A DNA stretch of 64,000 nucleotides from Pontibacter burrus. GTDB taxonomy: Bacteria > Bacteroidota > Bacteroidia > Cytophagales > Hymenobacteraceae. The DNA is taken from positions 372,001 to 436,000 of the forward strand of contig NZ_JAAGWD010000002.1 in the NCBI RefSeq assembly GCF_010686685.1. Direction: 5' to 3'. How positions within the stretch are numbered: position 1 is the stretch's first letter; every line of letters begins with the position of its first letter. The translations under genes were made by a program, and so were the position numbers. The notes beneath the pieces are model-generated. The model worked only from the letters and a program-made list of their open reading frames with translations. It ran no database searches and was not told the DNA's origin. Positions 18,145 through 27,141 of the stretch are shown here, piece by piece.

Positions 18145-19074
18145 CTATAGACTAAAACTATAGCCACGTAGCAGGTCGGCCAGCGGCATGCGTTTTTTAC
18201 CTTCCATCTGCAAATCAACTATAGCTACGGTGCTGTCGGCAGTTTTTATGTGGAGGTAGGTTTTGTTATCTGTAAATATGGTACCTGATGCGCCTTCATA
18301 AGCTGCATTATTCAGCACTTCTATTTTAAAAATCTTGAATGTCTTGTCACCTATGCGTGTCCAGGCAGTTGGGTAAGGGGAAAGACCTCTCACAAAATTG
18401 CGAACCTGAACTGCTGGTTGGTCCCAGTTGATCTCGCAGGTTTCTTTGAAGATCTTCGGTGCATGCTTCAGCTCGCCGGACTGCGGTTGTGGCATGGGCT
18501 TTACATTGTCATGTTCAATTGCTTGTACCGTTTGCAAAGCCAGCTTAGCGCCTTCGTGCTTCAGTTTTTCATACATCGAACCGAAGTCATCTTCTTCCAG
18601 TACAGGCACGCGGGTTTGCAGTAACAGGTCACCGGTATCAATCTCGTGTTTCAGGAAGAAGGACGTAACACCGGTTTCTTTTTCGCCATTAATGATCGCC
18701 CAGTTAATAGGCGCCGCGCCACGATACTGAGGCAGCAACGAACCATGAATGTTAAACGAACCCAGCGGTGGCATGCTCCATACCACTTCCGGCAGCATTC
18801 TGAACGCAACTATAATCTGCAGGTCGGCCTGGTAGCTTCGCAGCTCTTCCAGAAAAGCTTCTGACTTTAAGTTGGTTGGCTGTAGTACCGGTATGTTTTG
18901 CGAAACGGCATACTCCTTTACCGGCGACTGCTGTATTTTCTGACCACGGCCTGCTGGCTTATCCGGTGCAGTAATTACGGCAACCACGTTATAGTTGTGC
19001 TCAACCAATATTTGTAGCGTAGGCACCGCAAAATCGGGAGTGCCCATAAATATGATGCGTAAGTCTTTTGGCAT
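18145..19074 (-). CDS. fmt: Methionyl-tRNA formyltransferase
   Basis: Formylates Met-tRNAfMet with 10-formyl-tetrahydrofolate for translation initiation. The protein is 309 residues from the ATG at 19074 (MPKDLRIIFMGTPDFAVP). An open frame extends upstream to 19155 but would run into namZ and is not used. The catalytic N-x-H is in FNIHGSLLPQYRGAAPINWA (about residue 108), with the later HEIDTGDLL stretch. It starts 4 bases after the namZ stop, so the two are probably co-transcribed. The 167-base gap to folA holds three CTATAG palindromes and no gene. Confidence 0.95.
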   Translation of the reverse strand: MPKDLRIIFMGTPDFAVPTLQILVEHNYNVVAVITAPDKPAGRGQKIQQSPVKEYAVSQNIPVLQPTNLKSEAFLEELRSYQADLQIIVAFRMLPEVVWSMPPLGSFNIHGSLLPQYRGAAPINWAIINGEKETGVTSFFLKHEIDTGDLLLQTRVPVLEEDDFGSMYEKLKHEGAKLALQTVQAIEHDNVKPMPQPQSGELKHAPKIFKETCEINWDQPAVQVRNFVRGLSPYPTAWTRIGDKTFKIFKIEVLNNAAYEGASGTIFTDNKTYLHIKTADSTVAIVDLQMEGKKRMPLADLLRGYSFSL

Positions 19075-19078
19075 AGTA

Positions 19079-20326
19079 TTATTCTGCGTCGGGGTAGAGC
19101 AGGTATTTTTTTCGTAAGGTTTTATAGTTTGACAGGGCAGGCTCCCAGCTGGCACGAATCTCGGCTTCTGTTTTTCCGGCTATGATCTGCTTTCTTAACT
19201 CACTGGTACCGGCCAGTTTTTCGAAAAAGTTGTTGAAAAACTTATCCTGCTGCGTTGAGTTCTTATAAAAATCGATAAGGTAAGCTAAGGTGAATGGTTG
19301 TGCTGCGGCGGGATCGGTTAAGTTCTTTCCATAGCAAACCTGGTTCTTATGAGGCGGATCGGTAGCGCCCGGCATACTTACCGGCGTAAACGAAAACTCC
19401 TTAAACTTATAGTTCGGGCTGCCAATAACCTGGAAAGGAGTAGGCGTGCCGCGACCAACACTTACGTTTGTACCTTCAAACAGGCAAAGCGAAGGATAAA
19501 GCAAAATAGCCTGCTGGTTAGGCAGGTTTGGTGATGGCTTCACCGGCAAACTATAAGGCATGCTGTGGTTATAGTTTGCAACCTGTATAACTGTAATTTT
19601 CGCTTGTCGCTTGCCTTCCAGCCATTTCTCTCCATTTATCATGTTTGCCAGTTCGCCTACCGTAAGCCCATGAACGATTGGAATAGGGTGCATACCAACA
19701 AACGACTTATGCTCTGGCTCCAGCACCGGGCCATCTACATAGTTCCCGTTCGGATTCGGACGGTCCAGTATCAGTACTTCTTTGCCATTTTCGGCGGCCG
19801 CTTCCATTACATAGTGCATTGTGCTGATGTAGGTATAAAAGCGTGTTCCCACATCCTGGATATCAAAAACCAATACATCTACATTGGTGAGCTGCTCCGG
19901 CAATGGCTTTTTGTTTTTACCGTAAAGCGAAATGATAGGCAGGTTAGTCTTTGTATCTTTAGCATCCTTTACATAAGCACCAGCATCGGCCTCGCCCCGG
20001 AAACCATGTTCCGGCGCAAAAATGGTCGTAATTTTAACGCCATGGCTTAGCAGGGTATCCACTAAATGCGCATTACCAACTATAGAAGTCTGGTTCACAA
20101 CCATGCCTACGCGCTTGCCTTGCAGCTTCGGCAGGTATAGTTTGAGTTGCTCTGCGCCGGTCTGCATCAATTCATCTTTCGATAGCTCAATTACTACAGG
20201 TGGCTCTTCGGCTTGCTGAGATTGCTCAGGCGTTTGCTGTGGCGTACAACTGCCCATAGCCAGCAACAACGAAGTATAAAGTAAAAACAGTGGCTGTATC
20301 ATAATTGAGAAGAAGTCAAATTTCAT
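19079..20326 (-). CDS. Exo-beta-N-acetylmuramidase NamZ-like lipoprotein (DUF1343)
   Basis: A 415-residue protein with a lipoprotein signal (LLLAMGSC, lipid on C27) and a Q/E-rich linker. The DUF1343 domain spans about 60-400, with VGMVVNQTSIVG, FAPEHGFRGEADAG, SLYGKNKKP, FDIQDVGTRFYTYISTM and EGTNVSVGRGTPTPFQ. The characterised family member NamZ removes N-acetylmuramic acid from peptidoglycan fragment ends, so a cell-wall recycling role in the periplasm is likely. It is the first gene before fmt. Confidence 0.85.
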   Translation of the reverse strand: MKFDFFSIMIQPLFLLYTSLLLAMGSCTPQQTPEQSQQAEEPPVVIELSKDELMQTGAEQLKLYLPKLQGKRVGMVVNQTSIVGNAHLVDTLLSHGVKITTIFAPEHGFRGEADAGAYVKDAKDTKTNLPIISLYGKNKKPLPEQLTNVDVLVFDIQDVGTRFYTYISTMHYVMEAAAENGKEVLILDRPNPNGNYVDGPVLEPEHKSFVGMHPIPIVHGLTVGELANMINGEKWLEGKRQAKITVIQVANYNHSMPYSLPVKPSPNLPNQQAILLYPSLCLFEGTNVSVGRGTPTPFQVIGSPNYKFKEFSFTPVSMPGATDPPHKNQVCYGKNLTDPAAAQPFTLAYLIDFYKNSTQQDKFFNNFFEKLAGTSELRKQIIAGKTEAEIRASWEPALSNYKTLRKKYLLYPDAE

Positions 20327-20361
20327 ACCTATCTTTAAGGCAGTTTATTCTGTTTTAACGC

Positions 20362-21576
20362 GTGAACATATCCAAGTATATATCCGAGAAAATCTCTGGC
20401 GTAAAATCCGGTTCGTTTACGGCGTCGGTTACAAAAATAGCAATTATAAGCATAGCTGCCGGCATCGCCATCATGATTGTATCATTTGCGATACTGGAGG
20501 GTTTCCGTGATGAGATTCGCAACAAGATTTTCAGTTTCGGAGCACACCTGCAGATAAGCAGGTACGATACCAACAACTCTTACGAGGGCGCGCCCATTAG
20601 TGTAAACATCGGTATTTCGGAAGATGACTCGATACCCGGCGTAAAACAGATACAGGCGTATGCCCGCAAAACGGCTATAGTTAAGTCGGAAGATGAGGTA
20701 CTGGGTGTGGTGCTGAAAGGGGTAGGCAAAGACTACGACCTGAGCTCGATGAAGCAGAACCTGGACGACGGGCAACTGCTAAGCTACAACGATACAGCCT
20801 CCTCTAAAGAGGTAATGCTGAGCCGCCGGGTGGCCGAAAAGCTTAAGTTAAAAGTAGGCGACGAAGCCATTTTCTACTTTATACAGAACCCGCCCCGCGC
20901 CCGCAAACTGAAGGTATCCGGCATTTTTAACACGGGCCTGGAAGAGTTCGACGAAGTGTTTGTGATCGGTGATATAAAACTGATACGTGAGCTGAACAAC
21001 TGGCCCGATTCTATTGCCGGTGGCATGGAGGTAATGCTGACCGACTATAACAAGATTGACCAGGTGGCAGATGAGGTGTTCGAAAAAATGAACTATGATC
21101 TGCAGCTGGAAAAGATAACCGACCGCCACGCCCAGCTGTTTGATTGGTTACAACTGCTCCGTAAAAATGTAGTTATTTTTCTGGTGCTCATTGTGTTTGT
21201 AGCTACATTCAACATGGTATCTACGGTGTTTATCATGATCATTGAGCGGATAAACATGATCGGGGTACTGAAAGCGGTAGGAGCTACGGATGCCCAGATC
21301 CGGAAAGTATTTTACTTCCGGGGCCTGCACTTAACGCTGCGCGGCATGCTATGGGGTAACATTATTGGTATCGGTTTCTGCGCAATACAATACTACTTCA
21401 AAATCATCCCGCTCGATCCTGAAAACTACTACATGGACACGGTTCCGATCAGCTGGAACTTCGGGATGATAGTGGTGCTCAACCTCATTACCCTTGCCAT
21501 GACAATGCTGGCCATTCTAATACCAGCCGCTATGGTAGCACGCATTAAACCGGTTAAAGCTATTAAGTTTGATTAA
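20362..21576 (+). CDS. FtsX/LolC-E-type ABC transporter permease
   Basis: A 404-residue permease. One membrane helix is near the N-terminus (about 25-45: ITKIAIISIAAGIAIMIVSFAI region), then a ~230-residue periplasmic MacB-like domain, then three helices (about 270-290, 320-345, 370-395). The motif IGVLKAVGATDAQIRKVFY before the third helix is typical of LolC/LolE permeases, which extract lipoproteins for the outer membrane. No ATP-binding subunit is adjacent, so the partner is elsewhere. The start is GTG at 20362; no closer ATG keeps the N-terminal helix in frame. Confidence 0.85.
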   Translation: MNISKYISEKISGVKSGSFTASVTKIAIISIAAGIAIMIVSFAILEGFRDEIRNKIFSFGAHLQISRYDTNNSYEGAPISVNIGISEDDSIPGVKQIQAYARKTAIVKSEDEVLGVVLKGVGKDYDLSSMKQNLDDGQLLSYNDTASSKEVMLSRRVAEKLKLKVGDEAIFYFIQNPPRARKLKVSGIFNTGLEEFDEVFVIGDIKLIRELNNWPDSIAGGMEVMLTDYNKIDQVADEVFEKMNYDLQLEKITDRHAQLFDWLQLLRKNVVIFLVLIVFVATFNMVSTVFIMIIERINMIGVLKAVGATDAQIRKVFYFRGLHLTLRGMLWGNIIGIGFCAIQYYFKIIPLDPENYYMDTVPISWNFGMIVVLNLITLAMTMLAILIPAAMVARIKPVKAIKFD

Positions 21577-21590
21577 ACTATAGTTGTTCT

Positions 21591-21632
21591 AAAACAGAAA
21601 AGCCATACCCGCAAGTATGGCTTTTCTGTTTT
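21591..21632 (+). terminator. Intrinsic terminator after permease gene
   Basis: Perfect 18-bp stem (21591-21608 with 21615-21632), 6-base loop CCGCAA. It is preceded by AACTATAGTT at the gene stop and followed by TATAGTT. The outer stem AAAACAGAAAAG/CTTTTCTGTTTT is the same as in the porU2/folA terminator. Confidence 0.9.
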
Positions 21633-21644
21633 ATAGTTGGCAGT

Positions 21645-21728
21645 GACCTCACAGTGTGCGCAGCTCCTGTGAGCGTCAAATTTGCTTCGTAGCCTGACAC
21701 TCACAGGTCCTCCAGACGCTGTGAGGTC
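21645..21728. repeat. Nested inverted repeat between permease and M23 genes
   Basis: The outer arms GACCTCACAG/CTGTGAGGTC are perfect. The inner arms (21666-21678 and 21695-21707) match except one base. The total is 84 bases, with GTGAG/CTCAC occurring several times. It lies between convergent genes, beyond the terminator. Confidence 0.7.
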
Positions 21729-21741
21729 TTACTTTTATAAC

Positions 21742-22443
21742 TTACATCGGCAGCAGCGGGCACTGCAGTATCAGGTTCGGGTTAATGCAGATCTGCTCAT
21801 AGTGTGCTCTGTCTGATGCAGCTGCTACGCCCGGAAAATCGCCAGTGCGGCCTTCCATCGTTGTCATGACCTGGAAATGCAGGTGTGGTGGCCAGTCGCC
21901 GTTTTCAGGGTAGTTGCCAAGCCAGGCAATTTGGTCGCCTTTCTTAAATTCCTTTCCAACTTCCATCCCTTCCAGCGACCGGCGGCTCAGGTGACCATAC
22001 AGGGTATAAAACGTAACACCTTCCAGCTCGTGCTGCAGTATTATAGTTGGGCCATAGTCGCCAAAGTTGTTGTTGTCCTGGAAACTATGGACCGTGGCAT
22101 CCAGCGGCGTGTGAATTGGTGTTTCGGCCTCCATCCATATATCTATTCCTAAATGCAGGTTACGGCTTTCGGCAGCAGCATCAAAGTGTGTACTGCGTCT
22201 GTAGATGGACCGGTCTTCAAAATAACCGCCTACGCCTATAGTTGCGTTTTGCTCAGCCAGCATCTGGTTTACAGCCTCGTTAAATGTTGCAGTATCAACT
22301 AAGTCGGTTTGCTGCAGTAGGGTGTTGGCAGCTGTAAAATCAAGACGGCACACTGCGTTGCTTTGCATATCGGCTTTAATTACCGGGGCAAAGGCAGCAG
22401 TGTGCCGTCTCAGCAGTTCGCTAAGTTCTTTCGTTGTTTTCAT
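21742..22443 (-). CDS. M23-family (LytM-type) peptidase domain protein
   Basis: A 233-residue protein whose C-terminal half is an M23/LytM domain. Zinc-site features are HLGIDIW near residue 97 (first H-x3-D), YGHLS near 150 and HLHFQV near 186, so the site looks complete. There is no signal peptide or membrane helix, which is unusual for a peptidoglycan hydrolase. In Bacteroidota such forms are sometimes found next to unrelated metabolism genes. The substrate is unknown; it may be a cytoplasmic homologue with another role. Confidence 0.8.
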   Translation of the reverse strand: MKTTKELSELLRRHTAAFAPVIKADMQSNAVCRLDFTAANTLLQQTDLVDTATFNEAVNQMLAEQNATIGVGGYFEDRSIYRRSTHFDAAAESRNLHLGIDIWMEAETPIHTPLDATVHSFQDNNNFGDYGPTIILQHELEGVTFYTLYGHLSRRSLEGMEVGKEFKKGDQIAWLGNYPENGDWPPHLHFQVMTTMEGRTGDFPGVAAASDRAHYEQICINPNLILQCPLLPM

Positions 22444-22492
22444 TCACTCTATCGTGCAGCTAATTTATAGCTGCGGGCGCAAGTATAAGAAG

Positions 22493-23047
22493 TTAATTCA
22501 CTTCTTCCACAAACTTAGAGAGTGTTTTTAAACTTTTAGTTTTACCAAACAGCTCTTCCGATTTTTTGCTGTAAGCCAGGGCAGCTTCCTGCAAGGTCTC
22601 GAAAGTTCCCAGGTTAATGCGCTGCTTGTTATGATGGATAATGGCGCGGTATTTCTGGGCTTCTTTATGCACACCACGCACCCCAAGTTTATTCTCGGTT
22701 TTGGTGGTGTTGCGCACAATTTTGCAGAGCGGTGCCCACTCCAGGTTCTCGCGGCGGCAGTCCAGTTTGTTGCCGTTTTTGAAATGCACGTACAACTTAA
22801 TGTTGCTTTCTGGTTTCTCCAGCAGCTGCTCGCCAATAAGCTTGTGCAGGTAAATCGTTTCGTTGCGGTACTTGCCATTCTTTAACGGCCAGTTCTTCTG
22901 GAAGAAGGCGTAGCCGTTGGAATGGATGCGCAGGTGCTTTAAGAATTCGATCTGCTGCAGGTACGTGTTCTTCTGAATGTACTCGTAGGTGTGGTCATCT
23001 ACCACTACGGTTTTTTCACAGTTTTTTAGCGTGAGTTTATAAAGCAT
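22493..23047 (-). CDS. HNH endonuclease-like protein with AP2 DNA-binding domain
   Basis: A 184-residue protein. Residues ~60-105 resemble an HNH nuclease (H68 in LHKLIG, H88 in YVHFKNGNKLDCRRENLEW, N101). Residues ~121-168 match an AP2 DNA-binding fold (LGVRGV, KYRAIIHHNKQRINLGTF, EEAALAYSKKSEELFG-like). This combination is typical of phage or intron homing nucleases. Here the gene stands alone among housekeeping genes, and no intron or phage gene is adjacent. An ATG at 23047 is preferred to the GTG one codon before it. Whether the nuclease is active is unknown. Confidence 0.8.
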   Translation of the reverse strand: MLYKLTLKNCEKTVVVDDHTYEYIQKNTYLQQIEFLKHLRIHSNGYAFFQKNWPLKNGKYRNETIYLHKLIGEQLLEKPESNIKLYVHFKNGNKLDCRRENLEWAPLCKIVRNTTKTENKLGVRGVHKEAQKYRAIIHHNKQRINLGTFETLQEAALAYSKKSEELFGKTKSLKTLSKFVEEVN

Positions 23048-23088
23048 CACAGTTTTATTGTAGTAAGGTGTTAGAACGGTTTGTTGAG

Positions 23089-23153
23089 AGGGAGTTTATA
23101 CGTCCCTTTTGCTTCTGAAGCTGCTCAACTGCACAAAGTTGCAGCTTTTTTTT
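23089..23153 (+). ncRNA. Candidate small RNA with intrinsic terminator
   Basis: Two plus-strand hairpins follow each other: AGGGA/TCCCT (23089-23107), then AAGCTGC/GCAGCTT with inner AACT/AGTT (23118-23147) running into eight T's. No plus-strand gene lies upstream to be terminated, since the HNH-AP2 gene reads the other way. This suggests a short plus transcript that begins before 23089. On minus, the same region would be the leader of the HNH-AP2 gene. No consensus promoter was found. Confidence 0.4.
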
Positions 23154-23315
23154 AAATCTGCATGCAGCGCATTTTCAGATTTGCTCTTGTACGTATACTT
23201 AATAGAAAAACGTTATGTTTTGGCAAAAACTTTCTCACAACATGTAAGTTTATTGTAACTTTCAGTTTCAAATCAGGTTCTAATCCGAAATCAGAATTTC
23301 ATAAAACAAGATAAA

Positions 23316-24398
23316 ATGAGTAGCTCTTACCACACGCTGAAAATAGCGGACATCACCCGCGAAACTTCAGATGCTGTTACCCTCCATTTTGAACAACCCG
23401 CAAACCAAACTATAAACTATAAACCAGGCCAGTTTCTCACGCTCATCATCCCTTTTGAGGGCAAGAAAGAACGCCGGTCTTACTCCCTGAGCAGCACCCC
23501 GCACGAGCAAACGCTGTCGGTAACTATAAAGCGCGTACCCGGTGGAAAAGTCTCTAATTACCTGCTCGATAACGCACAGGTAGGGCAGGAGATAGAAGTG
23601 ATGGAACCGCTTGGTAATTTCTGTATTACCTGCAGTGCTTCCGAAAACCGCAACGTAATTTTATTAGGTGCAGGCAGCGGTATAACGCCGCTTATGTCTA
23701 TCCTGAAAGGCGTGCTGCGCGAAGAGCCAGACAGCAAAGTAACACTACTTTATGGCAACCGCGATGAAGACTCTGTGATCTTTAAAGAGCAACTGGAGCA
23801 ACTGCGTGCTGAAAATCCGGACCGTTTACAGATTGCTTACATCTATAGTCAGCCGAAGCACGATTGCGAGCACCGCGGGCGCATGAACCAGAGCCTGATC
23901 ATTAAAATTCTGGAGCGCTTGCAGCTTACAAAAATCAACAACGGGTTGTACTTTATGTGCGGACCTGAAGGCATGATGGATGAAGTGCGTAAAGCCCTCA
24001 ACGTGTTGCATGTACCTGCTGATAAAATGTTCAGAGAAAGCTTTGTGAGCAACAAACTGATAGAACAGCAGCAGGAAGCAGACCAGCATGGCAGCGTAAG
24101 CGACACAGACAGCGACGAGATTACAACGCAGACTGTAACCATAATTTATGAAGGCGCAGAGTATAGCGTTGTAGTTAACCCGGACCAGACAATTTTAGAG
24201 GCTGCGCTGGATCAGGATGTGGACCTGCCGTACTCCTGCCAGGCGGGCTTATGTACTGCCTGTCGTGGCAAATGCCTGAGCGGAAAAGTGCACCTGGATG
24301 AGCGCGAAGGTTTATCGGATGCGGAGATGGATGAAGGTTATGTATTGAACTGCGTAGGCCATCCACTTACCAGCGATGTTGTCATCGAAATCGGATAA
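23316..24398 (+). CDS. paaE: Phenylacetyl-CoA epoxidase reductase subunit PaaE-like
   Basis: A 360-residue electron-transfer protein. An FAD-binding barrel (about 8-100, RRSYSLSS flavin motif) is followed by an NAD(P)-binding domain (LGAGSGITPLMS near 125) and a C-terminal plant-type [2Fe-2S] ferredoxin domain (PYSCQAGLCTACRGKC near 307-319, last ligand in NCVGHP). It feeds NADPH electrons to the PaaABC oxygenase. The other paa genes are 3 kb away on the opposite strand, so it is transcribed separately. A general phenol/oxygenase reductase is possible, but the paa neighbourhood favours PaaE. Confidence 0.88.
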   Translation: MSSSYHTLKIADITRETSDAVTLHFEQPANQTINYKPGQFLTLIIPFEGKKERRSYSLSSTPHEQTLSVTIKRVPGGKVSNYLLDNAQVGQEIEVMEPLGNFCITCSASENRNVILLGAGSGITPLMSILKGVLREEPDSKVTLLYGNRDEDSVIFKEQLEQLRAENPDRLQIAYIYSQPKHDCEHRGRMNQSLIIKILERLQLTKINNGLYFMCGPEGMMDEVRKALNVLHVPADKMFRESFVSNKLIEQQQEADQHGSVSDTDSDEITTQTVTIIYEGAEYSVVVNPDQTILEAALDQDVDLPYSCQAGLCTACRGKCLSGKVHLDEREGLSDAEMDEGYVLNCVGHPLTSDVVIEIG

Positions 24399-24419
24399 CC
24401 GGTTTTTACGTATAAATTT

Positions 24420-24452
24420 AAAGCCATATCTTTTGTAGATATGGCTTTTTTT
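24420..24452 (+). terminator. Intrinsic terminator after paaE
   Basis: Stem AAAGCCATATC/GATATGGCTTT with loop TTTTGTA, followed by a T-run. It closes paaE 22 bases after its stop. Confidence 0.9.
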
Positions 24453-24503
24453 GTACTTTCAGGTGGAGTACTATAGTACACTCTTAGATTATATGGTAAT
24501 AAT

Positions 24504-26234
24504 ATGACAAACATAAAGGCAAACTTAATTATACCTGAGCGCAAAACCCGGACTTACCTGCCAGAAAACTTTAAGGTAGAAACCTGGGAGGCACTTCAGC
24601 CTTACTTTGAAGAACTTAATAGCCGACAGATACATAATGTACAGGAACTGGAAAAATGGATGTCCGATCGCAGCGAGCTGGAAAGCATGCTTTCGGAAGA
24701 TATGGGCTGGCGCTATATCCGGATGACCTGCGACACACAGAACGAAGAAAGCACGAAAGCCTTCCAATATTTTGTTTCTGAGATCGATCCGAAGATCGCA
24801 CCTTATGACCATGAGCTGAACAAGAAGCTGATACAGTCGCTGTATGTAAAGGAGCTGGATGAAGAGAAATACAGAATTTACCTGCGTGGTGTAAAGCGCG
24901 CACTGGAGATTTTCAGGGAAGAGAACATTCCGCTTAACACCGAAATCAGCACCAAACAACAGCAATACGCCGCCATCACCGGTGCCATGACAGTAACGCT
25001 AGACGGCGAAGAAATGACCCTGCAACGTGCGGCAGATCGCATGAAGCAAAACGACCGAGCCGTGCGTGAGAATGCGTGGAAGACAATACAGGAACGCCGC
25101 TTTCAGGATAAAGACAAGCTGGATGAGCTGTTTAACGAGCTGTTAACCCTCCGCACCCAGGTTGCCAAAAATGCCGGCTTCGGTAATTTTCGCGACTACA
25201 TGTTTGCTGCCATGGGGCGCTTCGACTATACCCCGCAGGACTGCTTCGATTTCCATACTTCGATAAAGGAAACTATAGTTCCGCTACTTACCAAGATAGA
25301 CGAAGAACGCAAGCAGAAACTGAACGTGGACGAACTTCGCCCATGGGACCTGGATGTAGATCCGTCGGGTAAAAAACCGCTGGAGCCATTTAAGTCAGGG
25401 GAGGAACTGCTGGAGAAAACGGTGCAGGTATTCTATAAACTTGATACCTACCTGGGCGATTGCCTGGCTACGATGCGTGCTATGGGCCACCTGGACCTGG
25501 AGTCAAGAAAAGGAAAAGCTCCGGGCGGTTACAACTATCCGCTTGATGAGATTGGAGTACCTTTCATTTTTATGAATGCGACTTCGAGTCTTCGCGATGT
25601 GATCACGATGTTGCACGAAGGTGGCCACGCCGTACATTCCTTCCTGACCCGAGAGCTGGAACTGAACTCCTTTAAACATCCGCCTTCAGAAGTAGCAGAA
25701 CTTGCTTCCATGTCGATGGAGCTGATCTCGATGGATTACTGGGATACGTTTTTTGAAGATGAAGACGAGCTGCGCCGAGCCAAGAAAACGCACCTCGAAA
25801 GTGTATTGGAGACCTTCCCGTGGGTTGCTACCGTTGATAAGTTTCAGCACTGGATTTATGAGCATCCGGAGCAGACAACAGCGCAACGCCACCAGGAATG
25901 GGTAACTATATTTGAGCAGTTCAACCACCTTATAGTTAACTGGAAAGGACTGGAGAAGTATAAGCCTATCATGTGGCAGAAGCAGCTGCATATTTATGAA
26001 GTGCCGTTCTATTACGTAGAGTATGCTATGGCACAGCTTGGGGCGATTGCCGTCTGGAAGAACTATAAGGAGAACCCTGCAGAAGGCCTGGCCGCTTACA
26101 AACGGGCTCTTAGCCTGGGCTATACCGTATCCATTGGCGAAGTGTACGAAGCAGCCGGCATTAAATTCGATTTCAGTACGGAGTACATTCGCAGCCTGGC
26201 CGATTTTGTGCAGCATGAAATGGATCAACTATAG
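24504..26234 (+). CDS. M3-family oligoendopeptidase (PepF-like)
   Basis: A 576-residue zinc metallopeptidase that degrades short peptides in the cytoplasm. The zinc motif HEGGH is at H371-H375 in TMLHEGGHAVHSF, with the third ligand glutamate expected in the downstream SEVAELASMSMEL. Length is typical of the PepF/M3B group and there is no signal peptide. The stop codon is formed by the CTATAG palindrome (CTA TAG). It lies between paaE and the NlpE-like gene without obvious functional link. Confidence 0.93.
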   Translation: MTNIKANLIIPERKTRTYLPENFKVETWEALQPYFEELNSRQIHNVQELEKWMSDRSELESMLSEDMGWRYIRMTCDTQNEESTKAFQYFVSEIDPKIAPYDHELNKKLIQSLYVKELDEEKYRIYLRGVKRALEIFREENIPLNTEISTKQQQYAAITGAMTVTLDGEEMTLQRAADRMKQNDRAVRENAWKTIQERRFQDKDKLDELFNELLTLRTQVAKNAGFGNFRDYMFAAMGRFDYTPQDCFDFHTSIKETIVPLLTKIDEERKQKLNVDELRPWDLDVDPSGKKPLEPFKSGEELLEKTVQVFYKLDTYLGDCLATMRAMGHLDLESRKGKAPGGYNYPLDEIGVPFIFMNATSSLRDVITMLHEGGHAVHSFLTRELELNSFKHPPSEVAELASMSMELISMDYWDTFFEDEDELRRAKKTHLESVLETFPWVATVDKFQHWIYEHPEQTTAQRHQEWVTIFEQFNHLIVNWKGLEKYKPIMWQKQLHIYEVPFYYVEYAMAQLGAIAVWKNYKENPAEGLAAYKRALSLGYTVSIGEVYEAAGIKFDFSTEYIRSLADFVQHEMDQL

Positions 26235-26260
26235 TTTAGAGTCTTCATAAAGAATAGGGG

Positions 26261-26290
26261 ACCCTGCTAGCAGTAGCAGGGTTTCTTTTT
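26261..26290 (+). terminator. Intrinsic terminator after M3 peptidase gene
   Basis: Stem ACCCTGCT/AGCAGGGT with a 6-base loop, followed by TTCTTTTT. Confidence 0.85.
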
Positions 26291-26337
26291 AGTTAAATTG
26301 CGAGACCTGTGGCGGTATTAGGCCGTAAGGTATAAGT

Positions 26338-27132
26338 ATGAAAAGTGTATTTACAATAGGAGTGTTGGGGCTGCTGTTGGGGATTTCAGCCTGTACAACC
26401 AGCGATATCAGAACAGAACCTGTTGATGTAACAGTAGGAGAGGACAGGCTAACGAGTAGTTTGATAGGAACATGGCGTGGCGTAATACCCTGTGCTGATT
26501 GCCCTGGTATTAACTATAACCTGAGCCTGAAAAACGACAACACCTTTGAGGAAACCATGATTTATCAGGAGCGGGATGTAACACCTTACACCCGTAGCGG
26601 AACCTGGCAGATTCGCAATGGCATACTGCAGCTATCCGGTGCAGCTGCAGATACAAGCCAGACACAGTTTGATATGTCGGTAGGTGGCGAACTGCACTTG
26701 CTGGATCGGGAAGGAAAAAGGATTACGACCAACCTGGCTGATCATTACGTTTTAAGGAGAGACCTGAAGTTTGAAGAAGACAGTCCGGGGCTATGGGATG
26801 AGAAACGAAGACTAGGAATTGACTTTGTGGCAACCGGCAATGAACCCGGCTGGGCGCTGGAAATTGACCTTGAAAAAGGCATGTATTTCAGAACGCTTCC
26901 TACCGAAACTATAGTATTGGATACACCGGTGTCTGATCCGGAAGTGCGGGGCAGGACAACTATATATCGTGGAAATTCAGAGGGCAACGAGTTAACAGTA
27001 GAGTTTACTGAGCAGGATTGCAAAGATACCATGTCTGGGAAAGTGTCGCCTTACTCGGTGCGGGTTACTGCCAAGGGCATTCAGTTTAATGGTTGTGGCA
27101 TTCACTTAGGTCAGAAGAATTCGGAAAGATAA
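26338..27132 (+). CDS. NlpE-like lipoprotein with COG3650-type C-terminal domain
   Basis: A 264-residue lipoprotein (signal LLLGISAC, lipid on C19). Residues ~40-140 match an NlpE N-terminal domain: LIGTWRGVIPCADCPGI with the CxxC motif of copper-stress lipoproteins, then YNLSLKNDNTFEETMIY and RSGTWQIRNGILQL. The C-terminal part (about 165-255: FVATGNEPGWALEID, then a late C-to-C pair in EQDCKDTMSG and FNGCGIHL) resembles COG3650 proteins. NlpE senses surface contact and envelope stress in E. coli; whether that holds here is unknown. A copper link could tie it to the metal module at 41-44 kb, but that is speculative. Confidence 0.8.
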   Translation: MKSVFTIGVLGLLLGISACTTSDIRTEPVDVTVGEDRLTSSLIGTWRGVIPCADCPGINYNLSLKNDNTFEETMIYQERDVTPYTRSGTWQIRNGILQLSGAAADTSQTQFDMSVGGELHLLDREGKRITTNLADHYVLRRDLKFEEDSPGLWDEKRRLGIDFVATGNEPGWALEIDLEKGMYFRTLPTETIVLDTPVSDPEVRGRTTIYRGNSEGNELTVEFTEQDCKDTMSGKVSPYSVRVTAKGIQFNGCGIHLGQKNSER

Positions 27133-27141
27133 ACTATAGTC

